Below, in pieces: positions 19,049 through 28,991 of a stretch of 31,732 nt of DNA (position 1 is the first letter of the stretch; every line of letters starts with the position of its first letter). Where the stretch lies: positions 1 through 31,732 of the IMG/VR virus record IMGVR_UViG_3300027659_000132; one strand, written 5' to 3'. The notes beneath the pieces were generated by a model that was not told where the DNA came from, did no database searches, and saw only the letters and a list, made by a program, of their open reading frames with translations. The position numbers and the translations under genes were made by a program. Source of the stretch: a virus.

Positions 19049-22000
19049 TGGCATTATTCGGTGCATTCGACCCAGTCGACGAAGAGAACAACGATAAAGA
19101 CGCACAAGCCAACATTGCGGCGCAAGCAAAATTTGCCAAAACAGTAACACCACAGCAAGCACAAGCCGCTTCACAAATTTATCGTCAGTCACCGTGGATT
19201 TCTCCACGCATCATTCTTGACTTAGCGAAACAAAACGCATCACAACAAGCAATCGATGCTGTGTCAAACGTTGCTGGCAAACAATATGTGATGACCAACA
19301 CCCCTCAACCAAAACAAGAACAAGGTAGTTGGTTCCAGCGAAACGTTTACGGTAAAGCAAAAGCATTATCACGTTGGACGTTTGCTGCATTGCAGTTCAC
19401 GCCAGACCTTGTACAAAACGCTGCATCACAAGCATTCTCAGGAAATGACCCAGCAGGTGTAGACGGATGGTTCGCATCCACACAGTTAGGTCAGATGGCT
19501 GGGAGCAATGACGCAGGCTCAGGTTTCTTTTTCGGTGGCGAAGCACAAAAAACACAAGCACAAAAAGCACGAGAGTTCCGTGGAACAATCAATGGCAACG
19601 CATGGACTATTGGACGTGGTGCAGCAGACATAGTGTTTACCCCAGGTTCAAAAGAATACTCACTACTGTCAGGTTTTCTTGATGCTGGCGTACAAATTTT
19701 TGCTGACCCAACGCTCTACCTTGGACAAGCATTCAAAGCCGCAAAAACAGGTGCGTACGCAGATGACACTATTAAGGGTTTGATTGGCACTCGTAAAATA
19801 TCTCAAGCATTAGGTAAACAACTTGTTGAACGCGGGATAGTACAAACAGACCAAATACCAAAAATCAGCAAAGAAGCAGGTGCCGCTGCTGCACGAATCG
19901 CACGCGGAGAAGCAGGACTTGATGCGAAAGAAAGCATTGCATTTGTTGAATCAAAGTTCTATACATGGTTTGACAAGAACACGCGCGCAGGACGAATGGC
20001 AGACCGCCTTGCTGAACACGCCAAAGCAGCAACGGACAACATCACCAGCCGCAAACTAACAGGTGTTGACGCAGACAACCAAATAGGTCGCGCCGCAGCA
20101 AAAATCCTTGAAGACTTCGGTGACAAAATCGACCCAGAAGTAGCAATGCGTCTCGCTCGCGCAGATTCACCAGACAAAGTGAAAGCAATCATTGGTGAGG
20201 CAGCAGCAGTGCTTGGCGGACAAAAAGACGCAAGCATTCTTCCGCGGTCTATTTCTGGGGTAACAGGAACAGGTGCAACATTTGCTGCACGCCAATACGC
20301 TCGTGAACGTGTGCCTTTGTACCGTTCAATCCGCAACAGCCGATGGTGGTCAGAAATCCCAACACAGCAAGCCATCATTAACGGAACAGGCATGGAACGC
20401 TCTAGGTCAATTGCCACGTACCGTCAGTGGATGAGAGGTCTAAAGATTGACCAGCAGTTACCAGAAACATACGAAAAGTTTTTGGGTAAAGCAATGAACA
20501 CGTTTAGTTTAGAAAACACTGCTGCGCGCCGTGAATCAGCAGACAAATTATATGATGATTTTCTTGAAATAATTACTGAACATGCTGATGCAGATAAAGC
20601 AGTAGCAAAAAAAGCGGTAGACAGTATCCGTGCAGACAAAGCAAAATTACGCGCATACAGTGTTGACCAAAACGGCAAACTTGACGACGGCGGAATGATT
20701 CAATTCCTTCGTGATTACACAGACCCACAAGAATTCGCACGATACAGTCCAGACCAACTTGACCAACTAAAACTGCAAGGCGCAAGCGCGCTTAATGAAA
20801 TGATTGAAAATGTGCAGGTTCTCCCTGACTATCGAAAGTTTCGCGCTTTAACTGGAGCCAAGATTGGCGGAAACAAAGTATTCCGTCATGTCCTTCGCAC
20901 TAAAGATGGTCGCGAACGCGCACTCATAGCAGCCGCGGAACAACTCCAGCAAGAAGTATGGAAGCCAATGGTGCTTGCTACAGGCGGATACATCGTAAGA
21001 AACATGATTGACTCACACATTCGTATTGGCGCACGAGGTTACGAATCATTCTTTACACACCCATTTCGCACCATTCAAACTGTTATGGGGCGCAGGTATG
21101 TTGGACCACTCACAGGGAAAATGGACCCAACTGGAGTCAACGTTGCAACTACTTTCGAAGAAGCATTAGAAGATGGTGCTGGAGAAATTAACTCAATTTT
21201 TGATGGGTATAAAAAATCGGTACAGCGTTCTGTGTATGAGCATCTTCAAGACCCTGCGGCTTTTAATGAATCAATGTATAGAAGTGAACAATTCGCGCAG
21301 GTTTCAAGACAAGTAAACCCAGAAGGTCATATCACGGGATACGTAGACAACTTGGGTCAAATTGCCACAGACCCAATCCTTTCACGTATTGCTTCGTTCT
21401 GGAATCTTCCGCAACAAGAACGCTTAGAAAGAACTCTCCAATGGTTCAATAGCACCGCAGATGGTAAAGAGGCTAAGAGGATAGTCATTGATAATTTCCG
21501 CAACGGAGTCAAAGTTACAGACGACAGCGGTAATCCATATTTTCAGGCTTTTAAGTCCACGGGCGATGACGCAATTCTTATTGGCTGGATAGACCGTTTG
21601 TCAACAGCAAAGTTATCAACTATTCTTCGCGGTTCCTCACCGACAGGCGTAGTTGACGAAGACCTAAGATTCATCGTTGCATTTGACCGTGTTCCACTTA
21701 TGGAAAACGTTAAGGTTGCTGGTGAGTTCACAGACGAAGCAGAAATTGCACGTCGTGTAGAACAAACACTTGACTCCGTAACCTATGCCACAGACGAAGC
21801 AAACAACCCACGCGGTATAGGTGGTTTGGTTAACCTCCCAGATGACCGCCAGGGCGTAATTGTTTCAATTAAAACCAGCATGATTGAAGACCCATTTAAT
21901 CCTGGGGCAATGATTAACCGTGAAATAGCAGACATCCAACCAGTCGCACCAGGTAGGGCTTTTACCACAAAAGAAAAAGACCCATCACTATTGGGAAGTG

Positions 22001-23907
22001 AAGCACTCCGCGAACACCTCAATTACAAAGGCGCAAAACAACAACTTGCTGAAGAAGTCAAAGTTGCTGTTCGTGTAGAAAAAGGCAAAACAGTTGGCTT
22101 GGACAAAATCTCACAAGCATTAGACACTGGAGTTAAGTGGTTCTTTAACAGTCTCGTGGGACGCTCGACACAAAGTCTCGAACGTTCACCCTTGTACCGT
22201 CAAGCCTTTTATAAAGAAGTAGCAGACCAAGCATTCTTGCTATCCCCAACAGAACAAACAACTCTACGCGCAAACATCACCCGTTACGTTGATGAACTAA
22301 ACGCGGACCTAGCGCGAGAAGGAAAACGCGCTCGTCTTACAGTGGAACAATACGTTGGTAACAAACGCAACTACGACGCAATCTTCAATAAGGTTTCAAC
22401 AGGCGACGCAACCATTGCAGAACTAGAAGAATATGCGTCATCAATGGCTGTGCAAGAACTACAAGATATTCTCTACAACGCTCAACAGAAATCCAACGTT
22501 GAAGACATGCTTCGTGTAGTGATGCCATTCGCCACAGCATTCCGTGAAACCCTTGGCAAATATGTTGGCTATCTAATCGAAGACCCATCGCGAATCCGTA
22601 AAACCCAACTCGCATACAATGGTGTCAACTACAACAGCGAAGACCCAGACAACATCGGCGCAGGATGGTTCGGCAAAGACCCAACAAGCGGCAAACATGT
22701 ATTCAACTTCCCAGTTGGCGGATGGGCAGGCTCACTCCTGCAGTTCCCTGTACGTGGCGCATTCCAGGTATTGAGCGTCCCAGGTGTAGGTCCAGTTGCA
22801 CAAATTGCAGCAAGCGAACTAATCCCAGACACACCACGACTTGATTTCGTACGAAGCATTGTTCTTCCATACGGCAAAAAGGGTGTCTCATCGCTTGCCC
22901 CACAATGGGCGGTTCGTGGAATTGAAGCAATACGCGCTGATACCACCAACATGGAAACCATTTTTGGAAACACCTACGGTGAAACAGTTAAATACCTAGC
23001 ATCATCAGGTGAATACGACCTGACCGACCCTAACGACACAGCCAAACTTTATGCAGATGCCAAAGGCAAAGCCCGAATTCTTGCAGGGTTGCGAGCATTG
23101 TTTCAGTTCACAGGACCATCATCACCACAAATCGATTTCGGTCTAGAAACCCAAGGCGGAGACATCACCGCATCAGCAATCGCTCAAGAGTTTTATAAGT
23201 TCCAAAGCGAAAACCCAGACAACGCTGTACAACGCTTCATCGAAACCTTCGGTGAAAACGCATTCATCTATCTCGGTCATAAGACAGAACCACTTGCAGG
23301 TGGCTTGGAAGCATCCGAAGCATTCGGTAACTGGCAACGTAACAACGGCGACCTATTCAGCCAATACAGCCAAACCGCAGGATACTTCGCCCCAGGCGGC
23401 GACGACTTCTCGTTCGAAACTTGGAACCGTCAACTGCAAAAAGGTCAACGCCGACGGCTGTCAGCCCCAGAGATGGTTGCCGCTGCCCAATACCGTTTAG
23501 GTGCAGCCGTCTATCGTTCCAAGCGCAACCAGTTGGGTGACAGAATCAGCACAGAACAACGTGACTGGCTGACCCAATGGCGCGGATACCTCAACAGCCA
23601 ATACCCAGGTTTCCCTGTTAAAGCAGATTTCAACCCAGGACAGTTCGAATCCTTTGTTAGCGAACTCAAGTTTGCTGTACAGGATGAGCGTCTCGCTGAT
23701 AACGATGTTGCTCAAGCGGTCAAAGAGTATATTGCTGCACGCGATAAAGCCCTTGCACAAGCAGGTGCAGTCAACCTTAAGAGCCTTGATTCCGCGCGAG
23801 CCGAACCGTTGCGTGATTGGTTGAGTAGTATTGCACAGGTGCTTATCCAAAGAACACCAGAATTCGCCCGTATTTTTGAAGATAAACTTGCAGCAGAGGT
23901 AGACTAA
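19048..23907 (+). CDS. Very large virion-associated protein, possibly internal/ejection protein
   Basis: A 1619-residue protein without a signal peptide or recognisable enzyme motif. It is predicted mostly helical, rich in Ala, Gln, Asp and Lys, with conspicuous hydrophobic segments around 95-110 (RWTFAALQFTPDLV) and 1240-1275 (GGWAGSLLQFPVRGAFQVL). Repeated short helical blocks such as DKAVAKKAVDSIRADKAKL appear between. Size, helicity and location between portal and scaffold match the internal or ejection proteins of short-tailed phages; a tape measure is less likely because no tail genes adjoin. It is joined to both neighbours by TAATG overlaps. The role is inferred. Confidence 0.55.
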   Translation: MALFGAFDPVDEENNDKDAQANIAAQAKFAKTVTPQQAQAASQIYRQSPWISPRIILDLAKQNASQQAIDAVSNVAGKQYVMTNTPQPKQEQGSWFQRNVYGKAKALSRWTFAALQFTPDLVQNAASQAFSGNDPAGVDGWFASTQLGQMAGSNDAGSGFFFGGEAQKTQAQKAREFRGTINGNAWTIGRGAADIVFTPGSKEYSLLSGFLDAGVQIFADPTLYLGQAFKAAKTGAYADDTIKGLIGTRKISQALGKQLVERGIVQTDQIPKISKEAGAAAARIARGEAGLDAKESIAFVESKFYTWFDKNTRAGRMADRLAEHAKAATDNITSRKLTGVDADNQIGRAAAKILEDFGDKIDPEVAMRLARADSPDKVKAIIGEAAAVLGGQKDASILPRSISGVTGTGATFAARQYARERVPLYRSIRNSRWWSEIPTQQAIINGTGMERSRSIATYRQWMRGLKIDQQLPETYEKFLGKAMNTFSLENTAARRESADKLYDDFLEIITEHADADKAVAKKAVDSIRADKAKLRAYSVDQNGKLDDGGMIQFLRDYTDPQEFARYSPDQLDQLKLQGASALNEMIENVQVLPDYRKFRALTGAKIGGNKVFRHVLRTKDGRERALIAAAEQLQQEVWKPMVLATGGYIVRNMIDSHIRIGARGYESFFTHPFRTIQTVMGRRYVGPLTGKMDPTGVNVATTFEEALEDGAGEINSIFDGYKKSVQRSVYEHLQDPAAFNESMYRSEQFAQVSRQVNPEGHITGYVDNLGQIATDPILSRIASFWNLPQQERLERTLQWFNSTADGKEAKRIVIDNFRNGVKVTDDSGNPYFQAFKSTGDDAILIGWIDRLSTAKLSTILRGSSPTGVVDEDLRFIVAFDRVPLMENVKVAGEFTDEAEIARRVEQTLDSVTYATDEANNPRGIGGLVNLPDDRQGVIVSIKTSMIEDPFNPGAMINREIADIQPVAPGRAFTTKEKDPSLLGSEALREHLNYKGAKQQLAEEVKVAVRVEKGKTVGLDKISQALDTGVKWFFNSLVGRSTQSLERSPLYRQAFYKEVADQAFLLSPTEQTTLRANITRYVDELNADLAREGKRARLTVEQYVGNKRNYDAIFNKVSTGDATIAELEEYASSMAVQELQDILYNAQQKSNVEDMLRVVMPFATAFRETLGKYVGYLIEDPSRIRKTQLAYNGVNYNSEDPDNIGAGWFGKDPTSGKHVFNFPVGGWAGSLLQFPVRGAFQVLSVPGVGPVAQIAASELIPDTPRLDFVRSIVLPYGKKGVSSLAPQWAVRGIEAIRADTTNMETIFGNTYGETVKYLASSGEYDLTDPNDTAKLYADAKGKARILAGLRALFQFTGPSSPQIDFGLETQGGDITASAIAQEFYKFQSENPDNAVQRFIETFGENAFIYLGHKTEPLAGGLEASEAFGNWQRNNGDLFSQYSQTAGYFAPGGDDFSFETWNRQLQKGQRRRLSAPEMVAAAQYRLGAAVYRSKRNQLGDRISTEQRDWLTQWRGYLNSQYPGFPVKADFNPGQFESFVSELKFAVQDERLADNDVAQAVKEYIAARDKALAQAGAVNLKSLDSARAEPLRDWLSSIAQVLIQRTPEFARIFEDKLAAEVD

Positions 23908-24707
23908 TGTCAGAAGACACACAAAACCAAACGCAGCCCGCTGCCGACGCCCCTGCATTGTCCGCAGGCACATCAGGGTTAGACCCAAACCAAAAACTAC
24001 AAGTACGACAAGTTAAAGGTGCAACCCTTGCAGGGTTTGCACCAGGTGAAGGCGACGTCGTAAGCACCACCCCAGTTTCCCCTACCGAAACCACCTCTGC
24101 TCGCACACGTGAAATCGCTGGACCAACCTCATTCGGTTATGTCGGTCAAAACCTTGTTGACTCCAGAGGCATCATCACCCGCGGACAGTATGACCCAACA
24201 AAAGAGGCATACGCCGAACTAGCAAAAATGGATTTGGCAGAACGCCAAGCATTCCTTAACTCGCTTGCAGCACGCGGACTATACGGCACAGGAAGACCAT
24301 CCGCCACAGGCTTTGACACTAAAGACTTTTCCGCAATGGGAGAATTCCTTCGTTTTGCAAACGCACAAGGTGTTACTTCTGATGTTGCATACAGCCAGTT
24401 TCTTACCACCTTCAAAGGGTCTGGTGGCAAACGTGTTCGCACCACAGCCAAGGAAGACATCCGTGCTGTGTTCAAAGATGCAACCCGCAAAATGTTAGGG
24501 CGAGATGTATCTAATGATGAGATTGAAAAGTTTGTTAAAGCCTACGAAGGCAAAGAAATCACCGAAGGCACTGGCGGTGTTAAGGCTCCAAGCCTGCAAA
24601 CCGCCGCCGAAGTGCAGGTAGAACAGCAGTATGGTGCTGAGGCTGCATCTGTTGGCATGTTGTCGTTGTTCGATATTCTTGACAAATCGATTAAAGGACT
24701 TGCATAA
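23907..24707 (+). CDS. Virion-associated hypothetical protein
   Basis: A 266-residue protein with a disordered N-terminal third (Thr, Pro, Ala), a middle domain (about 90-155: RQAFLNSLAARGLYGTGRP) and a helical domain with KEDIRAVFKDATRKMLGRD followed by SNDEIEKFVKAYEG (about 185-220), a helix-loop-helix pattern I have seen in internal virion proteins of uncultured phages. TAATG overlaps couple it to the 1619-residue protein and to the next gene, so it probably belongs to the same complex. The function is inferred. Confidence 0.55.
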   Translation: MSEDTQNQTQPAADAPALSAGTSGLDPNQKLQVRQVKGATLAGFAPGEGDVVSTTPVSPTETTSARTREIAGPTSFGYVGQNLVDSRGIITRGQYDPTKEAYAELAKMDLAERQAFLNSLAARGLYGTGRPSATGFDTKDFSAMGEFLRFANAQGVTSDVAYSQFLTTFKGSGGKRVRTTAKEDIRAVFKDATRKMLGRDVSNDEIEKFVKAYEGKEITEGTGGVKAPSLQTAAEVQVEQQYGAEAASVGMLSLFDILDKSIKGLA

Positions 24708-26251
24708 TGTCTATAAGTGACGACCTCAAAACCCTTGAGGAACTAATCAAGGACCCTAATGTTCGTGCAGGTGGTTCTGCAAGATACAAAAACAAGTCTT
24801 ATACGCTTGCTCAACTTGTTGTTGAACGTGACAAGGTTGTTAAACAACTTGAAAAAATGCAAAGTGCTAAATCTGCAAAAGAATCAGAAGCATTTATTGT
24901 TACCCCAGAAGAACGCGAAGCACGAGAAAAAATTAAACGTACAATTTATGCGGCGCGTGGAAAATTAAAAGCAGCATTAGAGAACCTTAATATCGCTATT
25001 GATAGAAATGGTGATGTGGCTGCCGCGCAGAAAGTCGTTGGCGAGACTTATAGGGCGTTGCAAGGTGTTAACCCTCAAGACAAAATGCTTGAAGGAATTG
25101 CTATTCCTAACATCTCCCGTGGTGGTCAAGAACGTGAAGGCGGCACAGATGCAGCGACATCTGGTGCAGGCATCAGCCCGTCTACTGCTGATACCGCAGA
25201 ACGCGCATCACAAATAGAAACCGCTAAACGTCTTGCTGCTGATGAAACCCTTACCGTAAAAAGCACAAGAGAAGTTGTTAAGAATGGTGTTACCGTAGTT
25301 CAGACAACTTACACCGACGGTAGTGTCACAGAAAAAGCAAAGGTTGTTTCAACCGCTGGAGTGACTAAGGTGCCAAAAGTTGTTAAGGGTGTAACAACGG
25401 CAGTTACCCCATCAACTGATTGGGAAGCAACATTTCGTTCAACGTTCCCAGCAAAAGCATGGTTGCTTGACCAAGACCGCACTAAATATCCACAACTATT
25501 TGCCCTGCTACAAAAGGCTCACGACGAGAAATACTATGAATCCACTGAGGGTCAGGCACGATTTGCCGCCGAACTTCAGGGTGTTGACTTCTATAACGAA
25601 CTAGCCGCATCAGGCAAAGTAAAAGAAATTAAAAAGATTGTTGGAGACCTTGGTTTCGACAGCACAGACTTCTCTAAATTCGTAACCGACTCCATCAACT
25701 TTGGTTGGACAGGTGAAACCCTTAAGGCTGAAACCTATAAGGAAGTATTCCGTAAAAACCCTGACGGCACCTATGCCAACCCAACATCGATAAAGCGTGC
25801 CACGGCAGGCAATGACTATCTGAATGTGCAGTTGATTGCCAAAAACTTCTTTAATAGCGCACCACAATCCAGCATTGAAAGTGTGCTGACAGGAACAATT
25901 ACGACATCAGATTTCCAACGCCAGCAACGTGAATTAGCAAAAACACGTTACAAGCATCTCGCTGACCTCATTGACCAGGGTGTAACCCTTGAGGACTTGG
26001 CGGGTAACTACAGGCAGACAGCAGCCAAACTGTTAGAGGTTGACCCGAACACTATTGACATGTCACAAGGCGACTATGAAATTGCGTTGGCTTTTGGTGA
26101 AGAAGGTAAGAAGCGTGCCATGACCACAGGTGAGTGGGAGAAACTGTTGCGTACTGATGCCCGCTATGGTTGGGAGAAGACAGAGAACGCTAAAGGCGAG
26201 GCACGTAGTCTCGCAAGCAATCTTGCACAAGCATTTGGAAGGATTATCTAA
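24707..26251 (+). CDS. Virion-associated helical protein
   Basis: A 514-residue protein. The first about 130 residues are a long coiled coil (LVVERDKVVKQLEKMQSAKS and on); a Ser/Thr linker and a strand-rich section (VKSTREVVKNGVTVVQTTY) follow; the C-terminal half (about 240-510) is helical, with FRSTFPAKAWLLDQDRTKYP and a closing acidic-to-basic helix. The coupling by TAATG and the domain mix match the neighbouring 266- and 368-residue proteins. An ejection-complex or head-to-tail connector role is inferred from position only. Confidence 0.55.
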   Translation: MSISDDLKTLEELIKDPNVRAGGSARYKNKSYTLAQLVVERDKVVKQLEKMQSAKSAKESEAFIVTPEEREAREKIKRTIYAARGKLKAALENLNIAIDRNGDVAAAQKVVGETYRALQGVNPQDKMLEGIAIPNISRGGQEREGGTDAATSGAGISPSTADTAERASQIETAKRLAADETLTVKSTREVVKNGVTVVQTTYTDGSVTEKAKVVSTAGVTKVPKVVKGVTTAVTPSTDWEATFRSTFPAKAWLLDQDRTKYPQLFALLQKAHDEKYYESTEGQARFAAELQGVDFYNELAASGKVKEIKKIVGDLGFDSTDFSKFVTDSINFGWTGETLKAETYKEVFRKNPDGTYANPTSIKRATAGNDYLNVQLIAKNFFNSAPQSSIESVLTGTITTSDFQRQQRELAKTRYKHLADLIDQGVTLEDLAGNYRQTAAKLLEVDPNTIDMSQGDYEIALAFGEEGKKRAMTTGEWEKLLRTDARYGWEKTENAKGEARSLASNLAQAFGRII

Positions 26252-27357
26252 TGAGCAACATATTTGGTGGAATTCAGGAGCGCATGGGCGATGCTTATGG
26301 CATTATCCCAGGTGGTGGTAGACCTGCTGGCGGACCTACAGGTGGAGATACTGGTGGAGGTACTGGCGGCGGCGAACCAACGGTTGTAGATACCTATTTT
26401 GAGGAAAGCGGCAAGAGCCGTATGCGTGTTACCGTGTTTAGCGACGGTTCTGTTAAACGTGTTTCAGCACCAGAAGAAGACGACGATGATGATGCTCTAA
26501 TTAAATACAAAAAAGAACAGGATGCTTTGGAGTTCCAGCAAGGCGTAGAAACCGCATCAAGCATTCTTGCAGCCACCCTAAAGTATTACGATATGGACGA
26601 CCCAGCCCTACTAGCCGATGTTAAGACCGCACTCGCTGACCGACGCATCACAGGCGCATCCACCATCGATGACATCGGAATCCAACTCCGCGAATCAGAA
26701 GCATTCAAACGACGCTTTTCAGGTAACGAAGCACGTCGCGCAGCAAACAAACCAGCCTACTCAGTATCCCAATACCTGCAATTAGAGTCCTCATACCGTC
26801 AAGTATTGAACGCTGCTGGAATGCCCCCAGATTTTTACAACGACAAAGAAGACTTTGCGACATTCATTAGCAACGATATTGCCCCCGACGAAATCCAATA
26901 CCGTGTGCAACAAGGCTATGCCGCAGTCAAGAACGCTGACCCAGCAGTAGTAAACGAACTCAAAACCCTATACGGGCTAGACGAAGGCACACTTGCCGCC
27001 TACTTCATTGACCCAAACCGCAACAGAGACGCAGTAGTACGCTCCGCACGTGCCGCAGAAGTAGCCGCACAAGCCCGCAAACAAGCAGGCATCGGACTCA
27101 CCGCGACCCAAGCAGAAGAACTCGTATTAGGTGGCGTAACAGAACAACAAGCACAACAAGCGTTCTCTGATGTACGTTCTCTGCAGGAACTTACTCGCCC
27201 AATCGCAGGCGAACAAGCACTCACCCAGCAAGAACTCATCCAAGGTGCAACAGGAGTGAACGCTGCCGCCCAGCAACGTGTAGCCAAAACAGCACGACGC
27301 CGACAAGCAACATTCGAAGGCGGCGGACAAACAGGACTCGGCACAGTCGGAGAATAA
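26251..27357 (+). CDS. Virion-associated protein with Gly-rich N-terminus
   Basis: A 368-residue protein. A Gly-rich N-terminal segment (about 20-42, repeats of GGxTGG) and a short strand pair (RMRVTVFSDGSVKRV) are followed by five consecutive acidic residues (77-81) and a long helical domain (about 85-320: KKEQDALEFQQGVETASSIL and later IQYRVQQGYAAVKNAD), ending in a basic Gln/Arg/Gly tail. It is the last gene of the terminase-to-virion chain and is followed by the separate capsid promoter. No family is recognised. Confidence 0.55.
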   Translation: MSNIFGGIQERMGDAYGIIPGGGRPAGGPTGGDTGGGTGGGEPTVVDTYFEESGKSRMRVTVFSDGSVKRVSAPEEDDDDDALIKYKKEQDALEFQQGVETASSILAATLKYYDMDDPALLADVKTALADRRITGASTIDDIGIQLRESEAFKRRFSGNEARRAANKPAYSVSQYLQLESSYRQVLNAAGMPPDFYNDKEDFATFISNDIAPDEIQYRVQQGYAAVKNADPAVVNELKTLYGLDEGTLAAYFIDPNRNRDAVVRSARAAEVAAQARKQAGIGLTATQAEELVLGGVTEQQAQQAFSDVRSLQELTRPIAGEQALTQQELIQGATGVNAAAQQRVAKTARRRQATFEGGGQTGLGTVGE

Positions 27358-27364
27358 CGCCTGA

Positions 27365-27393
27365 TTGCATTCTGTCTTACGACAGGATAATGT
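27365..27393 (+). promoter_or_regulatory. Promoter of the scaffold-capsid unit, with operator-like repeat in the spacer
   Basis: TTGCAT (27365-27370), exactly 17 bases, TAATGT (27388-27393). The spacer contains CTGTC-TTAC-GACAG (27372-27385), a perfect 5-bp inverted repeat centred on the spacer as in the promoter at 10029-10057. The start of transcription would be near 27400, leaving a leader of about 125 bases. Confidence 0.6.
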
Positions 27394-27421
27394 AACAAAT
27401 GATACTTTGAACAGTAGGAAC

Positions 27422-27449
27422 CTGTGCGGGCGCCCCCCGACTCGCACGG
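27422..27449 (+). promoter_or_regulatory. GC-rich hairpin in the scaffold-capsid leader
   Basis: CTGTGCG (27422-27428) pairs with CGCACGG (27443-27449), including one G-U pair, with a 14-base C-rich loop. It lies in an unusually GC-rich pocket of the leader about 80 bases before the scaffold ATG and could stabilise the mRNA or control translation. It is not followed by a U tract, so it is not an intrinsic terminator. Confidence 0.45.
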
Positions 27450-27526
27450 CGCATACGGGGTGTACCAATCAACTAAGCAGCCATCACTTCCCTCCGATGT
27501 GATGTGGGCAAAAGGAGCGTGCCATA

Positions 27527-27979
27527 ATGTCACAGTTTGACAACTACGACGAAGACCAACTGGAAGAAACCGAAACTCGCAATCCGTTGCGGGCAAGGAT
27601 GAAGCAACTGGAAAAGGAAAACGCAGAAGCCAAAAAACTTCTTGCGGAAGCCGAATCCGAAAGACGAGAACTAGCCTTTGTGAAGGCGGGTATTGACCCA
27701 ACCTCACCAATGGCAAAGTACTTTGTCAAAGGATACGACGGCGAACTAAACCAGGAAGCAATCCGTGAGGCTGCAGTCGAGGCGCAATTGATTAGTCCAC
27801 CCGTAGCACCATCCCAAACCGATGAGGCAAAGGCTTGGAACCGAACCGCAAAAATAGCGGCAGGTTCACAAACCGCACAGCCTCCAGTCGATTGGGCGCG
27901 ACGTTTGGAAGAAGCAGAGTCGCCACGAGAAGTTGAAAAAATTTTGGCAGAGGCACGAGCAGCAACAGAAAACTCATAA
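27527..27979 (+). CDS. Capsid scaffolding protein (putative)
   Basis: A 150-residue, highly charged helical protein placed immediately before the major capsid gene. The first 55 residues form a coiled coil (RARMKQLEKENAEAKKLLAEA); the middle is Ala/Pro-rich; the end is an acidic/basic helix (WARRLEEAESPREVEKILAEA). This layout is characteristic of phage scaffolds, which organise capsid subunits and are then expelled or cleaved. A strong AAAAGGAG ribosome-binding site precedes the ATG. The 26-base gap to the capsid gene implies co-transcription. Confidence 0.75.
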   Translation: MSQFDNYDEDQLEETETRNPLRARMKQLEKENAEAKKLLAEAESERRELAFVKAGIDPTSPMAKYFVKGYDGELNQEAIREAAVEAQLISPPVAPSQTDEAKAWNRTAKIAAGSQTAQPPVDWARRLEEAESPREVEKILAEARAATENS

Positions 27980-28005
27980 ACCTCTAAACCAAAGGAATAA
28001 AAATC

Positions 28006-28971
28006 ATGGCAGGCGAAACCCAACTCTCGTCACTGTCCGTAGACCAGGTAGCATTTGACCGTCTCGCGTATTTCGCGTTGCGTTCAGAACTCTTGTTCGA
28101 CCAGGCAGCAGACGTACAACCAGTACAGCAGGCAATGCCAGGTACAGGCGTAACATTCACCATCTTCGCAGACATTGCAGCAGCAACGTCAACGTTGAAC
28201 GAAGTTACCGACGTAACCCCAACAGCATTGTCCGACAGCCAAGTAACCGTAACTCTTAACGAATACGGTAACGCAGTAGTAACCACCGCCAAGTTGCGTG
28301 GAACAGCGTTCTTGGATGTTGACACAGCAGCAGCAAACATCATCGGATACAACGCAGGCGATTCAATCGACCAAGTTATCCGTGAAGTTCTTGCAGCAGG
28401 AACCAACGTTGTTTACGCAACGGGTGGAACCACCACACCAACCAGCCGTGAATCGATTTCAACAGATGACATCTTGTCTGCTGACGATGTTCGCAAGGTA
28501 ACTGCACAACTTCGTGCAGCAAACGTTGCAACCTTCGACGGTTCATACCTCGGTTACATTCACCCAGACGTTTCGTACGACTTCCGTTCGGCAACTGACG
28601 CAGCAGCATGGCGCACCCCTGCTAACTACGTCAACCCAGAGGGAATTTACAACGGCGAAATCGGCAAGTTCGAATCCGTCCGTTTCATCGAAACCCCACG
28701 TGCCAAGGTGTTCACCAACGCATCGAACGGAACCAGCACAACTGGTTCAATCGACGCTTATTGCACACACATCATGGGTCGTCAGGCTCTTGCAAAGGCA
28801 TACAGCGTACAAGACGGAAACGGTGCAGTACCGAAGATTGTCCGTGGCAACGTAACCGACATCCTTATGCGCTTGCAGCCATTGGGTTGGTACTGGTTGG
28901 GTGGCTATGGTCGCTTCCGCGAAGCATCGCTACGCCGCATTGAGTCATCCTCAAGCATTGGCTCCAACTAA
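28006..28971 (+). CDS. Major capsid protein, N4-gp56 family
   Basis: A 321-residue protein with the features of the N4-gp56-type HK97-fold coat: an N-terminal helix (DQVAFDRLAYFALRSEL), the E-loop region with alternating Thr/Val strands (VTFTIFADIAAATSTLNEV), the spine helix NAGDSIDQVIREVLAAG (about 116-132), and the conserved block GSYLGYIHPDVSYDFRS with AAWRTPANYVNPEGIYNGEIGKF (about 183-225). It would form the icosahedral shell. Ribosome-binding site AAAGGA (27991-27996). Its codon use favours frequent codons more strictly than its neighbours, as expected for a highly expressed gene, and a terminator follows. Confidence 0.9.
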   Translation: MAGETQLSSLSVDQVAFDRLAYFALRSELLFDQAADVQPVQQAMPGTGVTFTIFADIAAATSTLNEVTDVTPTALSDSQVTVTLNEYGNAVVTTAKLRGTAFLDVDTAAANIIGYNAGDSIDQVIREVLAAGTNVVYATGGTTTPTSRESISTDDILSADDVRKVTAQLRAANVATFDGSYLGYIHPDVSYDFRSATDAAAWRTPANYVNPEGIYNGEIGKFESVRFIETPRAKVFTNASNGTSTTGSIDAYCTHIMGRQALAKAYSVQDGNGAVPKIVRGNVTDILMRLQPLGWYWLGGYGRFREASLRRIESSSSIGSN

Positions 28972-28991
28972 TAACTGATAACAGTTAAAGC

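Noticed and set aside
19048-23907. Tape-measure protein
   Set aside because: Position between portal and capsid and lack of neighbouring tail genes make it less likely than an internal virion protein, though it cannot be excluded.
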